Below are positions 1 to 7,739 of a DNA stretch of 64,000 nt, piece after piece. The translations under genes and the position numbers were made by a program. How positions within the stretch are numbered: position 1 is the stretch's first letter; the number at the start of each line of letters is the position of its first letter. The stretch is from Chryseobacterium sp. 18061 (GTDB lineage: Bacteria > Pseudomonadota > Gammaproteobacteria > Enterobacterales > Enterobacteriaceae). A model generated the notes under the pieces. The model did not search any database. It was not told the DNA's origin and saw nothing but the letters and a program-made list of their open reading frames with translations. The stretch covers positions 186,001-250,000 of the forward strand of contig CACSKA010000006.1 in NCBI GenBank assembly GCA_902706205.1, in the 5' to 3' direction.

Positions 1-2444
1 TGGGGGACTGCCAACTTGCAGAGGTTCACGATCTCGAGCTGTCACACCCTAGCCGCTGGCAGGTGCACGTGGGTCAACTCGACATGAATTCCACCTGCCT
101 GAGTAAGCTTCCCGAAAGCTCGTCGACGCCTGGTGCGCCGCGAAGTCTTGCCGAATGGCAATCCATGCTGCCAAACAGTTGGCTGATTATCGATCAGTTA
201 CGCCTTTCGCCATGGGAAAAATGGCAGGGAACACTGGCGGTATCATTGACTCCATCAATGCAAACGCTGACCTACGACGGTGGTGCGGTGCATTTACAGG
301 CCAACCTGAAAGGGCAGCAGCTGACCGTCAACCGCTTTGAAGCAAAAATTCAGGCCGATGAACCCCCGATTAAACTGGTAGGCGAATTCACCATGCCGCT
401 GGTGCCGGACGGTTTGCCCGTTAGCGGCCATGCGGTCACTACCTTCCAGGTGCCAAATCCCTCTGCGCTGGTAGACGCCGAACTTGAGTGGCGTGAAAAT
501 CAGGGCCAGCTGGTAATGATGGAACGCGGTAATACAGAGCCACTGCTTGATCTGCCGTGGGAGCTGACCCGCGAACGGTTGACGATCAGCGACGGCCGCT
601 GGAACTGGCCGTGGCAGGATGGCGTCCCGCTGAGCGGACGCGTCGGCTTAAAAATCGATAACTGGCAGCAGGGCATCGATAAGATGCAGATTTCAGGGCG
701 GCTCAATGTGTTGACTCAAGGGGACGCTGGGAAGGGTAACGCAGTACTGACCATCGGGCCGGGTACGTTGAGCATGGACAATAGCGCCATGCCGCTGCAG
801 CTAACCGGCGAAGCTAAATACGACGATCTGGTGTTGTATGCGATTCTTCCGGCCCAGCTCAGCGGCCCGCTAATCGACCCAAAACTCAGCTTTGGACCTG
901 GCTCACTGTTGCGCTCGCGCGGTCGTATTATAGATTCCCTGAATATAGATGAAATCCGCTGGCCATTGGCTGGCGTGCACATCAGCACGCAGGGCGTTGA
1001 TGGGCGTCTACAGGCGATCTTGCGTGCCCACGAGCAGGAAATGGGGGATTTCGTCCTGCACCTCGACGGCCAGGCGAATAATTTCTTGCCCGACAAAGGC
1101 AGCTGGCGCTGGCGTTACTGGGGCGACGGACATTTCACGCCGATGAAGGCGCGCTGGGATATGAAAGGCGACGGGGAATGGCGTGACAGTTCTATCGTGC
1201 TCAACAGTCTGTCGACGGGTTTCGACAAACTGCAGTACGGCACGATGAATGTCAGTCAGCCGCGCCTGGTGCTCGAAAAGCCGATTCACTGGATTCGCAA
1301 CGAGCAGCACCCGTCGCTGACTGGGGCACTTTCCCTTGAGGCGGGCGAAACGCAGTTCAGCGGCGGCAGCGTGTTACCGCCGTCGACGCTCAAATTCAGC
1401 GTTGAAGGCCGCGACCCGACATGGTTCCAGTTTAAGGGCGATCTGCACGCGGCGGACATTGGCCCGGTCAGAATTAATGGACGCTGGGACGGCGAACGCC
1501 TGCGCGGCGAGGCCTGGTGGCCGAAACAGTCGTTGACGGTGTTCCAGCCGCTGGTTCCCCCGGATTGGAAAATGAATCTGCGTGACGGCATGCTGTACGC
1601 TCAGGTGGCTTTTTCCGCTGCCGCTGGGCAGGGTTTTGAAGCCGGTGGGCACGGTGTTCTGAAAGGCGGAAGCGCCTGGATGCCGGATAACCAATTCAAC
1701 GGTGTCGACTTTGTCCTGCCGTTCCGCTTCAGCGAAGGCACCTGGGAGCTAGGCACGCGCGGCCCGGTGTCGCTGCGCATTGGTGAAATCGTCAACCAGG
1801 TGACGGCCAGCAATTTTTCGGCTGATTTACAGGGCAGTTATCCGTGGGACGAACGCAACCCATTGATGCTCAGCGACGTAAACGTCGATGTTCTCGGTGG
1901 CAAGCTTTCGATGCTACAACTGCGGATGCCGCAGCACGACCCGGCGCTGCTGCGGGTGCAGAATATCTCCTCCAGCGAGCTAATCAGCGCAGTGAATCCA
2001 AAGCAGTTTACGATGTCCGGGCCGGTGAGCGGGGCATTGCCACTGTGGCTCGACAATGAAAAATGGATAATCAAAGACGGCTGGCTGACCAACCCCGGAC
2101 CAATGACGCTGCGTATTGATAAAGACACTGCCGATGCGGTGGTGGAAGATAATATGGTCGCGGGTGTGGCGATTAACTGGCTGCGTTATATGGAAATATC
2201 CCGCTCGTGGACCAAAATCAATCTCGATAATCTCGGCCTGCTGACGCTAAAATCTACCGTGACCGGCATCAGCCGGGTGGACGGCAAAAGCAGCACCGTG
2301 AATTTAAACTATACCCATGAAGAGAACGTGTTCGATCTTTGGCGCAGTCTGCGCTTTGGCGACAATCTTCAGGCATGGCTTGAGCAAAACGCGGTCCTTC
2401 CCGACCCGCGCTGCCGGGCAGGCAAGGACTGTAAGGAGCAATAA
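1..2444 (+). CDS. ydbH: YdbH, AsmA-like envelope bridge protein (5' end outside window)
   Basis: The reading frame is open from the first bases of the window (frame of position 3) to a TAA at 2442-2444, so the start codon lies upstream; about 814 codons are visible against roughly 879 in E. coli. A GTG at 63 is in frame but is only an internal codon. The protein is rich in alternating beta-strand sequence, as expected for the AsmA/TamB-like family. In E. coli YdbH is one of three partly redundant bridge proteins (with TamB and YhdP) thought to carry phospholipid to the outer membrane, anchored in the inner membrane by the missing N-terminus. It overlaps ynbE by one base (TAATG), giving a ydbH-ynbE-ydbL operon. 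Identification rests on the protein sequence and the two characteristic downstream genes. Confidence 0.93.
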   Translation, partial: GDCQLAEVHDLELSHPSRWQVHVGQLDMNSTCLSKLPESSSTPGAPRSLAEWQSMLPNSWLIIDQLRLSPWEKWQGTLAVSLTPSMQTLTYDGGAVHLQANLKGQQLTVNRFEAKIQADEPPIKLVGEFTMPLVPDGLPVSGHAVTTFQVPNPSALVDAELEWRENQGQLVMMERGNTEPLLDLPWELTRERLTISDGRWNWPWQDGVPLSGRVGLKIDNWQQGIDKMQISGRLNVLTQGDAGKGNAVLTIGPGTLSMDNSAMPLQLTGEAKYDDLVLYAILPAQLSGPLIDPKLSFGPGSLLRSRGRIIDSLNIDEIRWPLAGVHISTQGVDGRLQAILRAHEQEMGDFVLHLDGQANNFLPDKGSWRWRYWGDGHFTPMKARWDMKGDGEWRDSSIVLNSLSTGFDKLQYGTMNVSQPRLVLEKPIHWIRNEQHPSLTGALSLEAGETQFSGGSVLPPSTLKFSVEGRDPTWFQFKGDLHAADIGPVRINGRWDGERLRGEAWWPKQSLTVFQPLVPPDWKMNLRDGMLYAQVAFSAAAGQGFEAGGHGVLKGGSAWMPDNQFNGVDFVLPFRFSEGTWELGTRGPVSLRIGEIVNQVTASNFSADLQGSYPWDERNPLMLSDVNVDVLGGKLSMLQLRMPQHDPALLRVQNISSSELISAVNPKQFTMSGPVSGALPLWLDNEKWIIKDGWLTNPGPMTLRIDKDTADAVVEDNMVAGVAINWLRYMEISRSWTKINLDNLGLLTLKSTVTGISRVDGKSSTVNLNYTHEENVFDLWRSLRFGDNLQAWLEQNAVLPDPRCRAGKDCKEQ

Positions 2445-2635
2445 TGAAAGTGACAATCGCCATGCTGAGCGGGCTGGCCGCACTAAGCCTCAGCGGCTGT
2501 ACGCCGCGAATAGAGGTGGCGGCCCCTAAGGAGCCGATAACCATCAATATGAATGTCAAAATCGAACATGAGATCCACATCAAGGTTGATAAAGACGTCG
2601 AAAACCTGCTGAAATCACGCAGCGATTTATTCTGA
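2444..2635 (+). CDS. ynbE: YnbE, small outer-membrane lipoprotein
   Basis: A 63-residue protein with a lipoprotein signal: a short basic start, a hydrophobic stretch and a lipobox ending at Cys19 (LSGC). The mature part is only about 44 residues and contains an alternating ITINMNVKIEHEIHIKV strand. In E. coli, YnbE is reported to pair with the C-terminus of YdbH and complete the bridge at the outer membrane. Its ATG shares the last base of the ydbH stop, so translation is probably coupled. Length and context match E. coli. Confidence 0.93.
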   Translation: MKVTIAMLSGLAALSLSGCTPRIEVAAPKEPITINMNVKIEHEIHIKVDKDVENLLKSRSDLF

Positions 2636-2645
2636 GGCCGCAGCG

Positions 2646-2969
2646 ATGAAAAAATTACTGTTAATGGCGGTACTGAGCCTGGGGCTAATCAGTCAGAGCG
2701 TTTTGGCGCTGACGCTTGACCAGGCGCGTGCCCAGGGTCGCGTCGGGGAAACCTTGACCGGCTATCTGGCGCCGGTGGCACAGGATAAAGAAACGGTAGC
2801 GCTGGTAAAGCAAATCAACGATGCGCGCAGCGAAAGCTACCAGCAGCTGGCAGACAACAACAATTTGCCGGTGGATGAAGTCGCGAAGATGGCCGGGAAA
2901 AAGCTGGTTGCGCGGGCGCAGCCGGGAGAATACGTGAAGGGCCTGAACGGAAAATGGCTGAAGAAGTGA
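2646..2969 (+). CDS. ydbL: YdbL, periplasmic DUF1318 protein
   Basis: A 107-residue protein with a clear Sec signal peptide (KK, then a hydrophobic core, cleavage near SVLA at residue 21), followed by a DUF1318 domain. It lies ten bases after ynbE and ends the operon. In E. coli YdbL is linked to YnbE/YdbH function, probably as a periplasmic assistant for YnbE assembly; that role is family knowledge and is not visible here. The stop codon directly abuts the feaR stop, so the two genes converge tail to tail with no spacer. Confidence 0.92.
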   Translation: MKKLLLMAVLSLGLISQSVLALTLDQARAQGRVGETLTGYLAPVAQDKETVALVKQINDARSESYQQLADNNNLPVDEVAKMAGKKLVARAQPGEYVKGLNGKWLKK

Positions 2970-3878
2970 TCAGCGATTGTGTTTACGGTACTCGCCAGGC
3001 GACATACCGAAGCGCTGGCGAAAGGCGGTAGAAAAATGGCTGTGATCGGTAAAGCCCCAGCTGAACCCAATTCCCGCCAACTTCTCGTCATCGGCGGCGC
3101 TGCGTATCGCTTTGGCGCAAAGATCCAGCCGCCGGTTTTTAATGTATTGCGCGACCACCAGGCCTTTATTGGCGAACATCCGGTAAAGGCTTCTCACTGA
3201 CATCCCCGTTTCATTGGCCAGCCATTCCGGGCGCAGCATTTCTGACTGCAAATGGCTTTCAATCAGTTGCACAACCTTATCAAACTGCTTATCACGGCGT
3301 GACAGTGTCACATCTTGCTGCTGCAATACTGGGCGCAGCAGGCACACAATCGCCTCCAGCGCGGCTTCACTTTCGCGACCGGACAGCTCGCGGTTATTCA
3401 TACTTTCCTGCAACAGGCGATGGCTCATTTGCACCATCGGCAAGTTTTTTCCTAAACGTTGAACGCAATGGCTTTCGCCCACGCGCAGCTGCTGTTCCAG
3501 CAAGCTTCTTGGTAACAACAGCGAAGTCTGACGGGAGCGTTGTTGCCAGATGATAGAGCACGGGCGGGATGCATCAACCAACGTAATGTCGCCGGGCTGG
3601 ATAACCGTTTGACGTTCGTTTTGTTCAATGATTGCCTGGCCTTCCAGCTGGAAAACCGTGTAGAACCAGCTGTCATTTTGTTTACTGATCTCATTTTTGG
3701 TGCGGTAGAGATTAACGTTGGCGGTAGTGACGGTGCTGAGTTTTAACCCTCGCGCATAGCCCGTTTCCAGATGCCCCGAAAACTCGCCTTCCAGCGGTCG
3801 AGCGGCAAAATTGCCACATTCCTGGTTAATCTGGGCCAGCCACTTCTGGAACTGCTCATTGCCAGTCATCTGCGCCAT
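2970..3878 (-). CDS. feaR: FeaR, AraC-family activator of tynA and feaB
   Basis: A 302-residue AraC/XylS-family regulator (about 301 in E. coli). The N-terminal half is the effector/cupin-like part; the last 100 residues hold two helix-turn-helix units, with the typical C-terminal signature GFTDHSHFSTAFRQRFGMSP. It is divergent from feaB across 232 bp. In E. coli FeaR activates tynA and feaB in response to aromatic amines or aldehydes. Candidate binding sites are annotated at 4014-4050 and 10080-10116. Confidence 0.93.
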   Translation of the reverse strand: MAQMTGNEQFQKWLAQINQECGNFAARPLEGEFSGHLETGYARGLKLSTVTTANVNLYRTKNEISKQNDSWFYTVFQLEGQAIIEQNERQTVIQPGDITLVDASRPCSIIWQQRSRQTSLLLPRSLLEQQLRVGESHCVQRLGKNLPMVQMSHRLLQESMNNRELSGRESEAALEAIVCLLRPVLQQQDVTLSRRDKQFDKVVQLIESHLQSEMLRPEWLANETGMSVRSLYRMFANKGLVVAQYIKNRRLDLCAKAIRSAADDEKLAGIGFSWGFTDHSHFSTAFRQRFGMSPGEYRKHNR

Positions 3879-4013
3879 TTCCTGCCTCGGTCATTGAAGT
3901 GCCAATACATTGTTGCATTTATGTTGCGTAAACAAGCTTGTCGTGGTGACTATACGAAAGAACTATCACTGGCGACAGGAGGCAGCATGACTATTGTCAC
4001 TGTTTGCGAGGGC

Positions 4014-4050
4014 TGTCACAGGCGACAAAGCGAATGACACAGAGACAAAA
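4014..4050 (+). promoter_or_regulatory. Two tandem FeaR-type sites upstream of feaB
   Basis: Two matches to TGNCA-N8-AAA, the motif I recall for E. coli FeaR: 4014-4029 (TGTCACAGGCGACAAA) and 4035-4050 (TGACACAGAGACAAAA). Their starts are 21 bp apart, two helical turns, so both would face the same side of DNA. A plausible -10 (TACACT, 4072-4077) lies 21 bp beyond the second site with no good -35, as expected for an activator overlapping the -35 region. The motif matches are seen directly; binding is inferred. Confidence 0.65.
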
Positions 4051-4110
4051 ACCGAAAAGGTGCGCGGCTTCTACACTGGTTAAAACCGTGAAAGGTAATA
4101 AGGAGCTGAT

Positions 4111-5610
4111 ATGTCTGATTCACAGGTCGCGCTGCTTGAGAGCGTACAACAATTTCTGGCGCGCCAGCACGGGCTTTATATTGACGGAAAGCAACAGGAC
4201 TCGCGCAGCGACAAGCGCCTGACCGTCTGGGACCCGGCGACGGGCAAATCCATCGCTACCACCGCGGATGCGAATAGCGCGGATGTCGATGCAGCGGTAA
4301 TGTCTGGCTGGCGTGCGTTCGTTGACCGCCGTTGGGCCGGGCGTATGCCCGCGGATCGCGAACGTATCCTGCTGCGTTTTGCTGATTTAGTGGAAAAACA
4401 TTCGGAAGAATTGGCGCAGCTGGAAACGCTGGAACAGGGCAAGTCGATCAATATTTCCCGCATGTTCGAGGTAGCCTGTACGCTGAACTGGATGCGTTAC
4501 ACCGCCGGGCTGGCGACCAAAATCACCGGGCAAACGCTGGATGTTTCTATTCCGCTGCCTGCGGGCGCGCGCTATCAGGCGTGGACGCGTAAAGAGCCGG
4601 TGGGCGTGGTGGCCGGGATTGTGCCATGGAACTTCCCGCTGATGATAGGTATGTGGAAAGTGATGCCTGCGCTGGCGGCTGGCTGTTCTATCGTTATCAA
4701 ACCGTCCGAAACGACACCGTTGACGCTGCTGCGCGTGGCGGAGCTGGCGACCGAAGCGGGTGTTCCAGAAGGCGTATTTAACGTGGTAACTGGCAGCGGT
4801 GCTGAATGTGGCTCAGCGCTGACGTCGCATCCGCACGTCGCCAAAGTGAGCTTTACCGGTTCAACCGCGACGGGAAAACAGATCGCCCGCACGGCGGCGG
4901 ACAGACTGACGCGCGTCACGCTGGAACTGGGCGGAAAAAACCCGGCGATCGTGCTGAAAGACGCCGACCCGCAGTGGGTGATTGAAGGCCTGATGATGGG
5001 CAGCTTCCTTAATCAGGGCCAGGTGTGCGCGGCCAGCTCGCGTATTTACATTGAAGCGCCGCTGTTTGACACCCTTGTCACCGGTTTTGAGCAGGCGGTG
5101 AAATCCCTGAGCGTCGGGCCGGGTATGTCCGAAAGCGCACAGATTAACCCGCTAGCCTCACGCGCGCACTGCGATAAAGTCGCGGCGTTCCTGTATGAGG
5201 CCGAGCAAAGCAAAGCTGAGCTGATTAGCGGTACTGCCGGACCGGAAGGCCAGGGTTATTACGTTCGACCGACGCTGGTGGTCAACCCTGATGCGCGTCT
5301 GCGTTTAACGCGCGAGGAAGTCTTTGGCCCGGTGGTGAATCTGGTACGCGTCGCGGACGGCGACGAAGCACTGCGGCTGGCAAATGAAAGTGAATACGGC
5401 CTGACCGCAAGCGTCTGGACGCAAAATCTCTCTCAGGCGTTGAGCTATAGCGATCGCTTACAGGCGGGTACGGTATGGGTAAATAGTCATACGCTGATTG
5501 ACCCGAATCTGCCGTTTGGTGGTATGAAACAATCCGGTACCGGACGCGATTTCGGCCCGGACTGGCTCGACGGCTGGTGTGAAACCAAATCAGTGTGCGT
5601 GCGGTATTAA
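4111..5610 (+). CDS. feaB: Phenylacetaldehyde dehydrogenase
   Basis: A 499-residue NAD-dependent aldehyde dehydrogenase (same length as E. coli FeaB/PadA) that oxidises phenylacetaldehyde to phenylacetate in the cytoplasm. The family signature is complete: VPWNFP near 171-176, the general base Glu272 in LELGGKNP and the nucleophile Cys306 in NQGQVC. The start ATG at 4111 is preceded by AAGGAG. It supplies phenylacetate to the paa pathway encoded further along. FeaR-type sites lie in its promoter region. Confidence 0.95.
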   Translation: MSDSQVALLESVQQFLARQHGLYIDGKQQDSRSDKRLTVWDPATGKSIATTADANSADVDAAVMSGWRAFVDRRWAGRMPADRERILLRFADLVEKHSEELAQLETLEQGKSINISRMFEVACTLNWMRYTAGLATKITGQTLDVSIPLPAGARYQAWTRKEPVGVVAGIVPWNFPLMIGMWKVMPALAAGCSIVIKPSETTPLTLLRVAELATEAGVPEGVFNVVTGSGAECGSALTSHPHVAKVSFTGSTATGKQIARTAADRLTRVTLELGGKNPAIVLKDADPQWVIEGLMMGSFLNQGQVCAASSRIYIEAPLFDTLVTGFEQAVKSLSVGPGMSESAQINPLASRAHCDKVAAFLYEAEQSKAELISGTAGPEGQGYYVRPTLVVNPDARLRLTREEVFGPVVNLVRVADGDEALRLANESEYGLTASVWTQNLSQALSYSDRLQAGTVWVNSHTLIDPNLPFGGMKQSGTGRDFGPDWLDGWCETKSVCVRY

Positions 5611-5696
5611 AGAAACTATGAGCCCTCTGATCCGGGGGGCTATCTCTCTCTGGCTGCCAATACGTGAAGAAGGCAGGGGCCGTCTGACCGTGAAAC

Positions 5697-5975
5697 CTAT
5701 TCCGGCAGGTCGAAAACCTGCAGCATGTAACCGCCGCGCGCAAAGTTAATGAATTTGTCTGTTTTCAGCGACGAAATGATATTGAGAATGCTGCTGCGTG
5801 ACAGCCCGGTACGTTCCTGAATGTAATTGAGAATATTGACGCGGGCTTTTGTTTCTTCCGGTAGTTTATCGAGTTCACGAAGGTAGTGGCACACGACGGG
5901 GAAGGTGCGTTGGTTTACGATTTGCAGATCTCGATAAAGCATGGTGTTGGTGTGATACGTCAGTACTTCCGCCAT
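5697..5975 (-). pseudogene. Truncated winged-helix regulator (IprA/YaiV-like C-terminal half)
   Basis: A 92-residue reading frame with a winged helix-turn-helix: NYIQERTGLSRSSILNIISSLKTDKFINFARGGYML. It resembles the C-terminal half of the IprA/YaiV type of Crp-like protein, which is normally about 200 residues. The frame stays open 31 codons upstream of this ATG, with compatible sequence (QNVTHAIEQNGLWRD), to a TAA near 6062. The next gene begins immediately beyond, so there is no room for the N-terminal sensor domain. I read it as a deletion remnant; it could still make a free DNA-binding domain. The family call is from recall of YaiV-like sequences. Confidence 0.55.
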
Positions 5976-6094
5976 GTCGCGCCACAGGCCATTTTGTTCA
6001 ATCGCATGGGTGACGTTCTGATGTTCCAGTCGGGAAAGTAGACACTGGGTTTCTGCGCGTAATTACCATTTAAAATCAATAAGCCAGATATTTA

Positions 6095-7621
6095 TTAATG
6101 GACGTTGCGATTGCGCGGTGCATATTTTCGCTCTTTATGTTCATACAGTAATTCATCTGCTTTAATAAGCGCAGTTTCCAGCGTGTCCTGTTTCGACATC
6201 TGATAAATACCCCACGAAAATGCCACCAGTCGACGATCATCGGTTTGCTGTAGCCTATCGGTAATTCGCTGAACAACTTCACGCGCTTTGTCCAGTCCGG
6301 CATCCAGCAAGATAATGTTAAATTCATCGCCGCCAAGACGAATACCGTAGTCGCTTTTGCGCAAAGAGGTGGCAATGGCGGTGCCAAGCAGTTTGATCGC
6401 TTCATCACCGATATGATGACCGAATGTATCATTAATACGCTTAAGCCCGTCGCAGTCAATGGCGATCACAGTCACGATAATCTGCTTATCCAACAATTCA
6501 CGAATTTTGTCGTCCAGTCGCGCATTGAGAATTTTGCGATTAAACAGACCGGTTAAAACGTCGGTGACATTGTCGCGTGCAAGCGATGCGGTGCGATTAA
6601 AATGATAGCGGGCATACTGGCAAAGCAGCAATGTGGTAACTACATACATAATAATCAGCAACAGCTGGCTTAAAATGAAAAATTGGACATCGAGCCGAAT
6701 ATGGAGTGTGTAGTAACGGGTGATCGGTGCCTGATAATTCACAAGAGGAAACGATATCCAGGATGGCTGATGGAACTGGATGATTTTCCCACTGCGATTA
6801 TCCTCAACAAACATCGTGAGAAAAGACCACAGTAGCGGTCGCTCTGATGTATAAAACGAAGTGGCCAGATCTGAAATATTAAAATCAGTTACCAGGACTC
6901 CCTTGATTTTACCGTGCACAAAAATCGGGTTTAGGGTGCTGATGATATTTTTATCAGTGTAACTGTCTTTATAAATATGAGAGACGATATTATTACCCAA
7001 CAGTAGATCGGCGAGTGCTTTTTTACCAATCTCAAGCGAAATGGCGTTGGCTTCTATGCTGATTTTTTTACCATCAAACAATAACCAGTTACGGAATGTA
7101 TATTTTCGTGAGTCTATCAGGCGATCGATGTAAATATAATGTTTATCAAGATCGATATAATAACGCAGGTTGTCAAAGGTATAACCGGTATAATTCGAAA
7201 AGCTGTATCGCGGTAACGGACTGATACGGTCGTTAAATAAACTCGCGAGAGCAGGCACATCATCAGCCCATGAGCGACATTCCTGGGCGCGAGTTTGCAG
7301 TGTTCCCGCGAGTGCCGGCAGCGTATGGGCGGTAAGATTCAGACCATAAATACTGTCGATATGCTCCATATGCTGGCATAGGGTGGCGGGATCGTTTTCA
7401 CCCACCGTCGGAGCAACGGTTGCGGTTAATGCCGTAGAGAGGTTAAAGGCAACACGTTGATTGATATATTCTTCATGAAAAAGGGCAGATTTGCCGTTTT
7501 CGGCAATATATCCCATATAACTCTTTAAATTTCTGTATTCCCGGACCAGTAAAACAGCAAAAACTGTGGTCGTGATAATGACAATGGCCGCAAGGGTGAT
7601 CGTCCGTTTTTTCTTAACCAA
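6095..7621 (-). CDS. Membrane diguanylate cyclase, DgcJ (YeaJ)-like
   Basis: A 508-residue protein with a transmembrane segment at about 8-26, a periplasmic sensor region (27-310), a second transmembrane segment (311-335) and a GGDEF domain. The active-site GGDEF is intact at 430-434, and the product-inhibition I-site RxxD (RKSD) is at 421-424, five residues upstream, so it should make cyclic di-GMP and be feedback-limited. The sensor resembles E. coli DgcJ/YeaJ (for example GLNLTAHTLPALAGTLQT), but the location differs, so it looks like a paralogue. It lies between feaB and tynA, where E. coli has no such gene. The sensed signal is unknown. Confidence 0.88.
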   Translation of the reverse strand: MVKKKRTITLAAIVIITTTVFAVLLVREYRNLKSYMGYIAENGKSALFHEEYINQRVAFNLSTALTATVAPTVGENDPATLCQHMEHIDSIYGLNLTAHTLPALAGTLQTRAQECRSWADDVPALASLFNDRISPLPRYSFSNYTGYTFDNLRYYIDLDKHYIYIDRLIDSRKYTFRNWLLFDGKKISIEANAISLEIGKKALADLLLGNNIVSHIYKDSYTDKNIISTLNPIFVHGKIKGVLVTDFNISDLATSFYTSERPLLWSFLTMFVEDNRSGKIIQFHQPSWISFPLVNYQAPITRYYTLHIRLDVQFFILSQLLLIIMYVVTTLLLCQYARYHFNRTASLARDNVTDVLTGLFNRKILNARLDDKIRELLDKQIIVTVIAIDCDGLKRINDTFGHHIGDEAIKLLGTAIATSLRKSDYGIRLGGDEFNIILLDAGLDKAREVVQRITDRLQQTDDRRLVAFSWGIYQMSKQDTLETALIKADELLYEHKERKYAPRNRNVH

Positions 7622-7713
7622 GATGCCCCCGTTCCATCCCCAACTCTGTTCATACTTACAGTATAGCGCGGGAAATATACCATCCCTGTCTCATTTTAAT
7701 GGAGGTTGAGATC

Positions 7714-7733
7714 AAAAAAGGGGCCGAAGCCCC
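7714..7733 (-). terminator. Rho-independent terminator of tynA
   Basis: On the minus strand, directly after the tynA stop, GGGGC-TTCG-GCCCC is followed by six T. The UUCG loop closed by C-G is exceptionally stable. The plus strand also has a short T run after the stem, so it may act in both directions. Confidence 0.9.
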
Positions 7734-7739
7734 TTTTCT

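Noticed and set aside
5621..5641. Possible terminator after feaB (AGCCC ... GGGCT)
   Set aside because: The stem is only five pairs with an 11-nt loop and there is no T run.
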